Below, in pieces: positions 27,210 to 35,509 of a DNA stretch of 39,569 bases. This DNA is from Franconibacter pulveris DSM 19144. GTDB lineage: Bacteria; Pseudomonadota; Gammaproteobacteria; Enterobacterales; Enterobacteriaceae. The notes beneath the pieces were generated by a model that was not told the origin of the DNA, ran no database searches, and saw only the letters and a list, made by a program, of their open reading frames with translations. The stretch lies in NCBI GenBank assembly GCA_000621185.1, contig KK211224.1, forward strand, positions 517,507 through 557,075, written 5' to 3'. Each line of letters opens with the position of its first letter. Positions within the stretch are counted from its first letter, which is position 1. The position numbers and the translations under genes are program-made.

Positions 27210-29036
27210 GTGAAAAATAAAACCTATCGATCCCCCGCCAGAGAAGACGGCTACGCTGAGCTTGGCGATTACGCCGCGATTGGCGAGGGCCGCTCGGTCG
27301 CCTTAATCGCCCCGGATGGCGCCATCGACTGGTGGTGCGTGCCTGACCTGGATTCACCGCCGCTGTTTGACCGTATCCTGGATGCAAACCTGGGCGGTTT
27401 TTTTAAGCTGGCACCGGAAGAGGAGTGGGAGATGTCCCGCAGCTACCGCGACGACAGCAACGTGCTGGAAACGCGCTATACCACCGCCTCCGGCGAAGTG
27501 CTGATCACCGAGTCGATTAACAGCACCTTCGCCGGGCGTTTACCGTGGAGCGAGCTGGCGCGTCGGGTTGAAGGAATAAAAGGCAAAGTGCGGCTGCGCC
27601 TTGAGATGAAACTCGGCACCCAGGCGGAGAAACTCTCGCCGTGGCTCGACAGGGTGCAAAAGAAGCCTGTTTTTCACGCAGGCGACCTGATGGTGATGCC
27701 GCGCTTTTCCGATGAGGTAGTTATCGACCGCAGCGACGATGAAGGCCTTGTCGCTACGCTCACCACGTCGCCCGGCTCGCGCGCCGTGGTGGGGCTGGTG
27801 GCGACGGAAAAAGAGCCGCTGGCGGTACCGCCCGTCGGGAAAATCGACCAGCGCATCGAGACCAGCCACGCCGCCTGGTGCGACTGGGTCAACAACCTCA
27901 CCTGGGAAGGGCCGTTTCCAGAACATATTAAACGCTCTGCGCTGGCGCTGAAGTTTCTCTGGTATGCGCCGACCGGGGCGCTGGCCGCCTCCGCCACCTG
28001 TTCGCTGCCGGAAGGCCTCGGTAAGGAAAAAAACTACGACTACCGCTACGCCTGGGTGCGCGACGCCTGCTTAATCATTAAATCGTTCGTTTACCTCGGC
28101 GCGCTGGAGGACTGTAAAGCCGCGTTCTCGTGGCTCACCTCCACCATCATCCGCCACGACGCCGAGCTGCGCGCCTGCTACACATTGCAGGGCGATTTTG
28201 TGCCCGCAGAGCGCTACCCGGAGCTGGAGGGCTACCGGGGCTCGAAGCCGGTGCGGGTCGGCAACAACGCCCGCACCCAGCAGCAGCTCAGCATGTATGG
28301 CGATCTCCTCGCCACCGCCCGGCTCTTTATTGAGGTCGGCCACGTGCTGGATCTTGCCACATCGCGCCTGCTGGGCCACCTGGCGAACCGCTGCGCGGAC
28401 TCCTGGCGCCAGCGCGATTCCGGCATCTGGGAACTGCCCGAAGAGCAGCACTACACCCATTCGAAAATGGCCTGCTGGCTGGCGCTCGACCAGGCGGTGG
28501 CGCTGGCGGAAGGCGGGCACATCGAGCCGACATGGAAAGGGCGCTGGGAGCGCGAGCGCGACCGCATCCGCGATTGGGTGGAGGAGCACTGCTGGAGCGA
28601 GTCCCGCCAGGCTTACACTTTTTACCCAGGCAGCGAGCGGCTCGACGCCGCCATTACGCTCACGCATTACTATGGCAGCCGGGTCAACCGCAAGCGCATG
28701 CTCGCCACGCTGGAGGCGATTTATCAGGAGCTGGGCCACAACAGCCCGATGCTCTACCGCTATTCCGGCGTGGAAGTGGAAGAGAGCACCTTCGTCGCCT
28801 GCGCTTTCTGGCGCGTCGAGGCGCTGGCGGAGCTGAAAAAAACCGGGCAGGCGCAGAAAGATATGCAGGAGATCCTGGATACCCTTTGCAACACCGGCAA
28901 TATCCAGATCTTCAACGAGATGTACGACACCCGCACGCAGAGCTGGCGCGGCAACATGCCGCTTGGGCTGAGCCACCTGGCGTTTATCTGCGCGGCCAAT
29001 GCGCTTTCAGATAACAACCCCGGCCACCGCGTATAA
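27210..29036 (+). CDS. Glycoside hydrolase family 15 protein (glucoamylase/trehalase-like)
   Basis: A 608-residue cytosolic protein: an N-terminal trehalase-like/DUF5911 beta-sandwich (about 15-200, with LGDYAAIGEGRSVALIAPDG and IDWWCVPDLDSPPLFDRIL) and a C-terminal (alpha/alpha)6 GH15 barrel (about 225-600). Barrel marks are YDYRYAWVRDACL, SGIWE (probable general acid Glu), HYTHSKMACWLALD and VEESTFVACAFW (probable general base Glu). Bacterial members hydrolyse trehalose or alpha-glucans; substrate cannot be fixed here. No signal peptide. GTG 27210 is preceded by AGGGA; TTG 27186 is an alternative adding eight residues. No sugar-metabolism genes adjoin it. Confidence 0.88.
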   Translation: MKNKTYRSPAREDGYAELGDYAAIGEGRSVALIAPDGAIDWWCVPDLDSPPLFDRILDANLGGFFKLAPEEEWEMSRSYRDDSNVLETRYTTASGEVLITESINSTFAGRLPWSELARRVEGIKGKVRLRLEMKLGTQAEKLSPWLDRVQKKPVFHAGDLMVMPRFSDEVVIDRSDDEGLVATLTTSPGSRAVVGLVATEKEPLAVPPVGKIDQRIETSHAAWCDWVNNLTWEGPFPEHIKRSALALKFLWYAPTGALAASATCSLPEGLGKEKNYDYRYAWVRDACLIIKSFVYLGALEDCKAAFSWLTSTIIRHDAELRACYTLQGDFVPAERYPELEGYRGSKPVRVGNNARTQQQLSMYGDLLATARLFIEVGHVLDLATSRLLGHLANRCADSWRQRDSGIWELPEEQHYTHSKMACWLALDQAVALAEGGHIEPTWKGRWERERDRIRDWVEEHCWSESRQAYTFYPGSERLDAAITLTHYYGSRVNRKRMLATLEAIYQELGHNSPMLYRYSGVEVEESTFVACAFWRVEALAELKKTGQAQKDMQEILDTLCNTGNIQIFNEMYDTRTQSWRGNMPLGLSHLAFICAANALSDNNPGHRV

Positions 29037-29065
29037 AAAAAAGAGGCCCGCGGGCCTCTTTTTTT
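29035..29065. terminator. Bidirectional terminator between the GH15 gene and phoX
   Basis: A perfect 20-bp palindrome AAGAGGCCCG/CGGGCCTCTT (29041-29060) is flanked by A6 and T5 runs, placed between two converging genes. Confidence 0.9.
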
Positions 29066-29074
29066 CAGGGTGCG

Positions 29075-31042
29075 TCAGGTGCCGATGATGCCGCCGTCGG
29101 CTTTAGTGATAACCACGGTTGAGGAGCGCGGACGACCCGCCTTATCGCCATCCGGCCAGCTGGAGACCGCCGTCGGGTTCGCCGGGTCGGTGAGATCGTC
29201 CCCGCCTTCGCCCGGGTGCTGGATGTTAATAAACAGCGTGCGGTTATCCGGCGTAAAGGCGATGCCGGTGATTTCGCAGCCGCGCGGGCCGGTCAGGAAA
29301 CGGCGGTACTCGTTGGTGCCGGGAATGGTCGCCACCATCTGGTTGTTGCCCATCCCTTCGTACGCTTTTTTGTTGATGGTGCTGGAGGAGACGTCGGTCT
29401 GGATCCAGAGCACGCCACGCGGGTCGAAGGAGAGGCCGTCAGGGCTGCCGAACGCCGCGCCTTTCATCGAGCCTTTCGCTTTTTCGTCCTCGCCGTCGGT
29501 GCGGCCCGCCATCACCAGGATGTCCCACCTAAAGCGCGGCGCGGCCGGGTCGCTGTTCTCTTCCACCCAGTGCATGATGTGGCCGAAGACGTTGTTGGCG
29601 CGCGGGTTGGCGGCATCGACCGGCGCTTTGCCCTCTTTGCCGCGGTCGCTGTTGTTGGTCAGCGTGCAGTAGACGCTGCCTGCGGCGTGCGGGTCCACGG
29701 CTATCCACTCCGGGCGGTCCATCTTCGTGGCGCCCACCACGTCCGCCGCCATGCGGGTTTTGATAAGCAGGTCGCCCTGGTTTGCGAAGCCGTTGCTGCT
29801 GTCGAGGCCGCCCTCGCCGTGCACCAGCGGCAGCCATACGCCGCTGCCGTCGTCGTTAAACTTCGCCACGTACAGCGTGCCGGACTCCAGCAGCGACAGA
29901 TTTGCTTCGCGGTTCGCCGGGTCATATTTTTTGTCCGACACGAACTTATAGATGTATTCGAACTTCTGGTCGTCGCCCATATAGACCACCACGCGGTTAT
30001 CCGGCGCGATGGTTACCGCCGCGCCTTCATGCTTGATGCGGCCCAGCGCGGTGTGCTTGCGCGGCGTCGAGTTCGGGTTATACGGGTCTATCTCTACTAC
30101 CCAGCCGAAGCGGTTCGGCTCGTTCGGCGTTTTGTCGACGCTGAAGCGCTCGTCCACTTCGTTCCAGCGGTATGAGTCGTCGCTGTCGCTGATGCCGTAG
30201 CGTTTTTCCAGCGCGTTCATCTCGCCTTTTTTCACAAAAATATCGGACCAGTTCTCCTCACAGGTGAGGTAGGTGCCCCACGGCGTGTGGCCGTTGGCGC
30301 AGTTCTGCATGGTGCCGAGCACCACTTCGCCTTTGCTGTCGGCGGCGGTTTTCATCAGGTCGTTGTGGCGGGCCGGGCCGCTTAGCTGCATCGGGGTGTT
30401 GACGGTAATGCGGCGGGCGAACGCGGAGGGGCGCACCACTTCCCACTGCTGGCCGTTTTTCTTCACTTCGATAACCGACACGCCCATGGCGTTCTGGCCT
30501 TTGCGCGCTTTGTCGGCGCTCCAGTTCGCCACGCCGTCTTTGAACAGCATGCCGTTGTCGATGTATTCATGGTTCATCGCCAGCAGGCCGTGGTCGGCAC
30601 TTTCACCGCCCTGCGGCAGGCTGAACCACGCCATGCCGTCGTGATGCATGCCCGCCTGCGCGGCCTGCTCTTCGGTGGTATTGCTGCCATCTTTTTTAAA
30701 CTGAGGCAGGTTGCCCTTAAGGCCCACCGCGTCGCCCCAGCGGTAGAACGGACGCGCGATGTACCCTTCCGGGACGATCACGGTGTCTTCTGAAGAGACC
30801 GGGATGCTGGTAAAGCCCAGCGAGACCGCTTTCGCGATTTTTGACGGGCTGGCGCCGCTGGCGGCCAGGGCGTTTTCAGACTTCAGCAACAGAGGGAAGG
30901 AGACGGCGGCGCCCGCCACCACGCCGAGCTGTAAAAAGCGGCGGCGGGAAAGAAAGGCGTCGGCAACGTCCGAGAACACCGGGTTGCTGCTGCGGTTGCT
31001 GATCTCTTCACTGTGTTCTTTTTTGATTAATGGTCTGCTCAT
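29075..31042 (-). CDS. phoX: PhoX-family alkaline phosphatase, Tat-exported
   Basis: A 655-residue PhoX/DUF839 protein. The Tat signal SRRRFLQLGV at about residues 32-41 precedes a hydrophobic stretch AGAAVSFPLLL, so it is folded and cofactor-loaded before export to the periplasm. The catalytic part is the PhoX six-bladed beta-propeller with a Ca/Fe active site. Family segments include MNHEYID near 155, CANGHTPWGTYLTCEENW near 248, RFGWVVEIDPY near 312, and GSPDGLSFDPRGVLWIQTD near 530. It releases phosphate from phosphoesters. AGGAAG precedes the start. A Pho box lies upstream. Confidence 0.93.
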   Translation of the reverse strand: MSRPLIKKEHSEEISNRSSNPVFSDVADAFLSRRRFLQLGVVAGAAVSFPLLLKSENALAASGASPSKIAKAVSLGFTSIPVSSEDTVIVPEGYIARPFYRWGDAVGLKGNLPQFKKDGSNTTEEQAAQAGMHHDGMAWFSLPQGGESADHGLLAMNHEYIDNGMLFKDGVANWSADKARKGQNAMGVSVIEVKKNGQQWEVVRPSAFARRITVNTPMQLSGPARHNDLMKTAADSKGEVVLGTMQNCANGHTPWGTYLTCEENWSDIFVKKGEMNALEKRYGISDSDDSYRWNEVDERFSVDKTPNEPNRFGWVVEIDPYNPNSTPRKHTALGRIKHEGAAVTIAPDNRVVVYMGDDQKFEYIYKFVSDKKYDPANREANLSLLESGTLYVAKFNDDGSGVWLPLVHGEGGLDSSNGFANQGDLLIKTRMAADVVGATKMDRPEWIAVDPHAAGSVYCTLTNNSDRGKEGKAPVDAANPRANNVFGHIMHWVEENSDPAAPRFRWDILVMAGRTDGEDEKAKGSMKGAAFGSPDGLSFDPRGVLWIQTDVSSSTINKKAYEGMGNNQMVATIPGTNEYRRFLTGPRGCEITGIAFTPDNRTLFINIQHPGEGGDDLTDPANPTAVSSWPDGDKAGRPRSSTVVITKADGGIIGT

Positions 31043-31095
31043 AGTGGCTTCCTGTCATGTGCTGCCAGAGGGGCATTCGAAGAACGCAAGCCAGT

Positions 31096-31126
31096 GTAGG
31101 GGCGGATTGTTACACTTTTATAACAA
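31096..31126 (-). promoter_or_regulatory. PhoB-type promoter of phoX
   Basis: On the minus strand TTGTTATAAAAGTGTAAC (31126-31109) matches 14 of 18 positions of a Pho box (two CTGTCAT-like half-sites around an AT-rich core). Ten bases further is TACACT (31098-31093) as a -10 element, the spacing expected when the Pho box replaces the -35. The box ends 66 bp before the phoX ATG. Confidence 0.65.
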
Positions 31127-31285
31127 GTGGGGGTCACGAAGCAGAGGATGAACCGAGAGCAGTATCGCCTGTTTAAACATTATGAAGCCAGCCAAATAAG
31201 GGGTATAAAGGCAGACGTGAATTTTGACATTATTTAATGCGATATGATCGTTAAAGGAACAGTGAATTATTTAAGGGAGCAGAGA

Positions 31286-31723
31286 ATGACAAGCAGTAAA
31301 TTATTCCGTAACGCGTTAATGTGTATATTACCTTTTGCGCTTACCGGTTGCCCTGGTTACGGCGATATAATGGTGCCTTCTGAATCGACCAGCGTCAGTA
31401 TGAAAGGCGAGAAGGTGTGTTTCTTTGTAGCGAACCCGAAAAATTATCAACCTGTTTTTATCGCTATTAACCCAAGAGAAACGCCGATGAAAGAGCGGGT
31501 TTTTTTTAGTGATAAGGCCCTGCTTAAAGTCACTGATGGCCAGTTATGTGTTCCTCCCTCGTTTTATAAGTTCGAGAACGGCAGGCAGTATATTGTGGAT
31601 TATGTCCTGTCGCCGAACGGGCTGGATGGAGGGGACAAGTTTACCAATCGCAGCGTGACGGTAGGTTTTGAAATCGCCAATGGTCGCGCATATTTCATCA
31701 AGCTAAATAACAACGAGTATTAA
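31286..31723 (+). CDS. Periplasmic lipoprotein, putative T6SS immunity type (DUF7480-like)
   Basis: A 145-residue lipoprotein. The signal peptide MTSSKLFRNALMCILPFALTG ends in lipobox LTGC, with Cys22 as the lipidated residue. The mature part follows a family pattern seen in proteins annotated as T6SS immunity lipoproteins: KVCFFVANPKNYQPVFIAINPR, DGQLCVPPSFYKF, and YIVDYVLSP. GGGAGCAGAGA precedes ATG 31286; an upstream ATG at 31244 would break the signal peptide. No effector gene lies beside it, so it would be an orphan. The family assignment is from memory of the pattern. Confidence 0.7.
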   Translation: MTSSKLFRNALMCILPFALTGCPGYGDIMVPSESTSVSMKGEKVCFFVANPKNYQPVFIAINPRETPMKERVFFSDKALLKVTDGQLCVPPSFYKFENGRQYIVDYVLSPNGLDGGDKFTNRSVTVGFEIANGRAYFIKLNNNEY

Positions 31724-31724
31724 C

Positions 31725-31756
31725 CGCCAGAATCAGGGGTGCCTTATTCTGGCGTT
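31725..31756 (+). terminator. Stem-loop after the lipoprotein gene
   Basis: CGCCAGAAT (31725-31733) pairs exactly with ATTCTGGCG (31746-31754) across a 12-base loop, followed by TTAATG. The T-run is weak, so terminator activity is likely but not certain. Confidence 0.5.
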
Positions 31757-31797
31757 AATGCTTAGAATTGTCTTTTTCAGCGCCACGGATGAAGATT

Positions 31798-32238
31798 ATG
31801 TCACTGACTATTAGCCACGCCACGCTTGATGAAATTGTTAGCCTCTGTCATCGCATCCCGGAATTCACGCTGCCCGTAGATAACGCGGCGCTGCAACAGC
31901 GCATTGGTGCTTCTGCTCCCTGCGCGATGATTGCTTATGTTGGCGAAGAGCCAGCAGGTTTTAAGCTCGGCTATGCACTGGATAAAGACACCTTCTATAG
32001 CTGGCTCGGCGGCGTGCTGCCGGCGTACCGACGAGACGGGGTCGCGCAGGCATTGCTGGAAGCACAGGAAAATTGGGCGAAAGAGAGAGGTTATAAAAGC
32101 ATATCGGTAAAGACGCGCAATAGTTTCCCGGCCATGCTGATGATGCTGGTAAAAAATGGGTATCAGGTGATTGAGCTGGAGAAGAAAGGCGAGGTGGTGG
32201 ATTACCGGTTGGTGTTGAGGAAGGGATTAAATATCTGA
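31798..32238 (+). CDS. GNAT-family N-acetyltransferase
   Basis: A 146-residue GNAT protein. The acetyl-CoA-binding motif A is LPAYRRDGVAQALLEAQENWA near residue 78, fitting the (R/Q)xxGx(G/A) rule as RRDGVA; motif B follows with ISVKTRNSFPAMLMMLVKNGYQVIEL. The substrate is unknown. ATG 31798 gives MSLTISHATLDEIV; 31789 and 31768 are possible earlier starts, none with a strong ribosome-binding site. Confidence 0.85.
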   Translation: MSLTISHATLDEIVSLCHRIPEFTLPVDNAALQQRIGASAPCAMIAYVGEEPAGFKLGYALDKDTFYSWLGGVLPAYRRDGVAQALLEAQENWAKERGYKSISVKTRNSFPAMLMMLVKNGYQVIELEKKGEVVDYRLVLRKGLNI

Positions 32239-32345
32239 CTGCCAACGAGTAGAAGCCAGTGCCAGTATTATATTCTGGCTATCCTGTCAGCAATGTAAGA
32301 GTCATGTTAAGATATATATATAATTAAATTATTCGAGAGGTGGCA

Positions 32346-33158
32346 ATGGATATTTATATTGGGAATAAGCCTTTTTTAAACTATTTTCTGACAATGGCTA
32401 TGGCTGAAACCAATAGCCTAATGAATACGGCAATGAGTGTATCAGCTTTTCATCTTGGTGATGCTCTCACGCGCATAAGGTTTCAGGATGAAGTCAAAGA
32501 CTTTGCGCGGCGACAGATTGCTGCTATTAAAAACAGCGTTAATGATGAAGATTGCCATAGGTATATTAAAAATATTCGTGACGAAAACGACAATTTAAAA
32601 ATACAGGACCGGATGCTAAGAACCGGTGAGTCTGTAGTTGCTGCATCGGTGAAAATATATCAAGAGAATGGTAAGATAGTTGGTTATATTATTGACGGGA
32701 TAGGCGTCGTGCTATCCGGGTTGCAAATGGTTGCAGGAGTCGGTGTTTTTGCAAGTTCTCTTCCTGGCGGGAACATAATTGGTATCGCTGCTGGTGCAAC
32801 GTTATTTCTTAATGGTGCTTCATCTGCGGCGGAGAATCTTCAAAAATTATTTGGTGCTGAAAACCCATCCAATATTATAAGGGATGCTTATGAAAATTCA
32901 GCGCGATTTCTAGGGTTTGATCGTCGTATAGGGTTACTTGCATATCAGCTTGTTGATTTATCTACCTCGTATTATGGCTTATTCAAGCTTACACTTAAGC
33001 CCGACGTATGGCGCCTGTATCGTTATACGACACCAGACTTCTACAGAAAAGTGTCAACGATGAATCGCACTGCGCTTGCGATTAAAGGTACCGGTGCCGG
33101 TTGGAAAGGGCTGCAAATCGGTAATAATTTGTATGAAATCAAACACAGCAAAAATTAG
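32346..33158 (+). CDS. DUF4225-like protein, candidate pore-forming competition effector
   Basis: A 270-residue protein, clearly lower in GC than the core genes. Residues about 112-165 form a glycine-rich hydrophobic hairpin (VGYIIDGIGVVLSGLQMVAG and VGVFASSLPGGNIIGIAAGA) that is the hallmark of DUF4225. The remaining sequence is helical and polar, without signal peptide or catalytic motif. DUF4225 proteins occur in enterobacterial and pseudomonad competition loci; pore formation is an inference from the membrane hairpin. GAGAGG lies five bases before ATG 32346. The small membrane protein gene that converges on it 7 bp downstream is the probable immunity gene. Confidence 0.7.
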   Translation: MDIYIGNKPFLNYFLTMAMAETNSLMNTAMSVSAFHLGDALTRIRFQDEVKDFARRQIAAIKNSVNDEDCHRYIKNIRDENDNLKIQDRMLRTGESVVAASVKIYQENGKIVGYIIDGIGVVLSGLQMVAGVGVFASSLPGGNIIGIAAGATLFLNGASSAAENLQKLFGAENPSNIIRDAYENSARFLGFDRRIGLLAYQLVDLSTSYYGLFKLTLKPDVWRLYRYTTPDFYRKVSTMNRTALAIKGTGAGWKGLQIGNNLYEIKHSKN

Positions 33159-33165
33159 CTTGTGT

Positions 33166-33492
33166 TTACTTTAAACCTTTCATGAGTCTGTAAGCTTTCC
33201 ATGAAAGGTTTAAAGGAATTAAATAATAAATGGCAATTACGCCGAATATAATAACTGGTATATAACTCAGTATCACCGAAGCAGGGTAAAAAACAAAAGC
33301 AAATAAAAACAAAGCTAATAGCAATAGTATGCAGATGACTCCAGCATAGAATCGCTTGCTCAAATCAACAATAAGTGTAGTAAAAGACTGGTTTTGGTTT
33401 TCCTGGCGTGACAGGATCTCTTTCAAGCGTGAAATATTTTTTTCTGTAAAACCGTAGTCGCGAAGGTTTTTCTCACTGATTTCTTTTTTCAT
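33166..33492 (-). CDS. Two-TM membrane protein, probable immunity to the DUF4225-like effector
   Basis: A 108-residue protein, not recognised by family. An N-terminal charged, helical cytoplasmic part (NLRDYGFTEKNISRLKEILS, about 8-28) precedes two TM helices at about 50-70 and 74-96, with a short basic tail. Small membrane proteins beside effectors with hydrophobic hairpins commonly protect the inner membrane; that role is inferred from position and topology alone. ATG 33492 is chosen; a TTG at 33501 is in frame. The genes converge, which is unusual for a pair that is normally co-transcribed. 33493-34029 holds no supportable gene; it includes a 9-bp inverted repeat CGTAGCGGC/GCCGCTACG at 33579-33635. 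Confidence 0.6.
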   Translation of the reverse strand: MKKEISEKNLRDYGFTEKNISRLKEILSRQENQNQSFTTLIVDLSKRFYAGVICILLLLALFLFAFVFYPASVILSYIPVIIFGVIAIYYLIPLNLSWKAYRLMKGLK

Positions 33493-34029
33493 CTTATCCA
33501 ATCTCAGGCCTGGCCCTATGTCCTAAAAGAGTTTACCTGCTCAGTGCGACGTTTGAAACACTTTTGTTAGATTCATGTCGTAGCGGCTGCGTGAGCAAGG
33601 ACGATATTGTACACATAAGGGTGTGCGCCGCTACGTAATATATTAGTCATATCCTGTTGAGGGTTGCCAGGGCTTCGGTATGAAAGGAAAGAATAAGCAT
33701 TGGTTAATCAAAAGCCGTATTGTTAGCTGTTACTACTTCAGCCTTATGATTAATTATATAAGCAGATAGTAAAGGTAGACTTAGAAGGGCGTTATGCTTG
33801 CCTGTTTTATGCTCTGGCAAGGTCATGAAGGTGAACTGGAAAAAAGCCCGCTAAGGCTTTCACTTTGCGGAATTTAAATAGCTTCATGTATGGCTCTGGT
33901 AAGCAATAACCAGGCGAAGAAATGTGAAGTAAATTTATAAAGGATCAAAAAATAAGTAATCATCACATTTCATTGGTATATCTGAATGTATAACAATGGC
34001 ATTGTTTAACCTTTATCATCACATCTCGT

Positions 34030-34416
34030 TCACGTGCATTTATCCATTTCAGCGCAGAGCTTGTCAATTTCATCCTGAATGTACTTTCGGCGCTGTTTTA
34101 ACAGGAAGCGGGTGGGGACGACTCGCTCAATAATTGTTGGTTTTTTATTTACGTACTGAGTTACCAGACGTTTGATTTCCTCCTCTGACCAACCCTCCAT
34201 GACGGGCGTAGGGTTATACAAGAGGTTGGCCTGTAAGGCCGGGGCGACTTCGTGGTCCAGTATGTTGAAAATTTCCTCACGACTTTTACCGGACTCTTTA
34301 AGCATCTGCGCTATCCACCTGTAATCGTTGCCCTGCAATTCTCGACCGGTAAAAAGCTCTGACAGTGCGTACCAGACAGGAACGCGGCTGGCCAGTTCTG
34401 CCTCAGTAAGGTGCAT
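34030..34416 (-). CDS. DUF7079-like putative immunity protein
   Basis: A 128-residue soluble protein. Its N-terminal half, SRVPVWYALSELFTGREL-DY-WIAQMLKESG (about 10-48) and FNILDHEVAPALQANLLYNP, follows the DUF7079 pattern. The C-terminal tail is basic and helical (LLKQRRKYIQDEIDKL). ATG 34416 has GGGGAG upstream and overlaps the TAA of the preceding, broken effector gene as TAATG, the usual effector-immunity coupling. The immunity gene itself is intact although its presumed effector is dead. Confidence 0.7.
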   Translation of the reverse strand: MHLTEAELASRVPVWYALSELFTGRELQGNDYRWIAQMLKESGKSREEIFNILDHEVAPALQANLLYNPTPVMEGWSEEEIKRLVTQYVNKKPTIIERVVPTRFLLKQRRKYIQDEIDKLCAEMDKCT

Positions 34417-35164
34417 TAGTTTCTCCCCTGCGGTGATACATACATTGTTCCAAACAGAAGATCTGTCCCTACAGAAGCAAGAATGCCCCCAATTAAAGCC
34501 GCAACACCAATACAAACTGGTGCTGTTGCGGCACATACACCTGTGACGACAACTGCTGCACCAGCCCCTCAGCCTCCGGCAGTGGCTATTGCGCCCTGAT
34601 GCAACGTTTCAGTCGTTTTATCCTCGGCCTGATAAATTTCATAAGCAGCAACAGCAAAAGAGACAAAAAGAGCGCGTTTACCAGCAACGCCCAACGTTTT
34701 AGCTATGCCAGATACCGCACCTCGGTCACGTCCCGCTGACTGGATCATTTCTTTGAAGAGGCGGCTTGCTGACCTTCAGAAAGAGATTCAAAAGATCGCT
34801 GAAACATTTTTTTGGCATAATGCTCGGTTAAATCTGCCATCGTGCGGCCTGCTGGCTTCAACTTTTTCGCATAGGCTCTACCGACCGGACTATTCCTTAA
34901 ACGGGAAAGATCCAATATTTCGTTACGCATTTGAGAAGCCAGTGTAGCGGCTTCTCTTGGTGACATTTTCCCGCTTTCAACTGCGCGCGCAAACTCAGCA
35001 GACATTTTCTGGATATCTCTTAAATATTGCTCACAAACGCGAGAATCCTGGATACTTTGTGCTGCAAAGTTTGAGGCCGTTCCTTGTAAAGAAGCAAGAG
35101 CGGCAGAAAATGTTCTTTGTTCATTTTGCATCGCTCCTGCTACCGCTGGATATGTAAATCCCAT
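34416..35164 (-). pseudogene. Decayed effector with glycine-rich TM hairpin (frameshift and nonsense codon)
   Basis: Two frames on the minus strand join into one protein. The first (35164 to TGA 34745) is 139 residues of helical, Ala/Ser-rich sequence beginning MGFTYPAVAGAMQ. Near 34750-34765 a one-base shift leads into the second frame, with FKEMIQSAGRDRGAVSG, the TM-like ALFVSFAVAAYEIYQAEDK, and a glycine-rich hairpin AAVVVTGVCAATAPVCIGVA/ALIGGILASVGTDLLF that ends TAA at 34418-34416. An in-frame TGA at 34571-34569 interrupts the hairpin. The hairpin type is common at the C-terminus of membrane-acting T6SS/colicin-like effectors. Effector identity is inferred from the fold pattern and the DUF7079-like gene behind it. 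Confidence 0.7.
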
Positions 35165-35172
35165 TCAGCACT

Positions 35173-35472
35173 TACTCATGATGAATAAACGCGTCTTCAA
35201 TAATACTTACAGTCTCTCTTTTTACTAAATGAACGTAAGGTAAATTGTGAAGCGGAGTTGTGCATGCAGAGTAGCTCCAATCCGAGCCAAAGCTATCGCA
35301 GGCCAGTGGGGTAGCGCAAGACCGACCAGGCTGTCCCAATGAGCCGCGAAGTTACCGCATACCAGGAGGGCCGAGAGGCGATTTCGGTGAGGATCACCAC
35401 TTTGAGCGTGCGGTTGGGAGAAAGCTTACTGAAAAGGGGGCGTGTTTCATGATGGGGTATCAGTCGGCTCAT
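35173..35472 (-). pseudogene. Small unrecognised gene interrupted by a TAG codon
   Basis: A single minus-strand frame from ATG 35472 (MSRLIPHHETRPLFSKLSPN) continues to a TAA at 35175-35173 (ending SIIEDAFIHHE), interrupted only by a TAG at 35295-35293. It lies 8 bp upstream of the decayed effector. It is unrecognised. The residue make-up is plausible coding in the first half, weaker after the stop; it could be a chance frame. Confidence 0.35.
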
Positions 35473-35509
35473 CCCTGAGCGTAGATTAATGAATGGTATT
35501 GCGCTGCTA

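Noticed and set aside
28071-28976. 301-codon minus-strand frame opposite the GH15 gene
   Set aside because: Shadow of the GH15 reading frame; no ribosome-binding site or domain.
29216-30175. 319-codon plus-strand frame opposite phoX
   Set aside because: Antisense shadow caused by high third-position GC; Val/Arg/Ala-rich and without recognisable motifs.
33793-33876. 27-codon plus-strand frame starting MLACFMLW
   Set aside because: No ribosome-binding site and no similarity I can recognise; likely chance in an AT-rich gap.
34569-34571. In-frame TGA in the effector as a selenocysteine codon
   Set aside because: It lies in a hydrophobic glycine-rich hairpin with no redox context, and the gene already has a frameshift; decay is the simpler reading.
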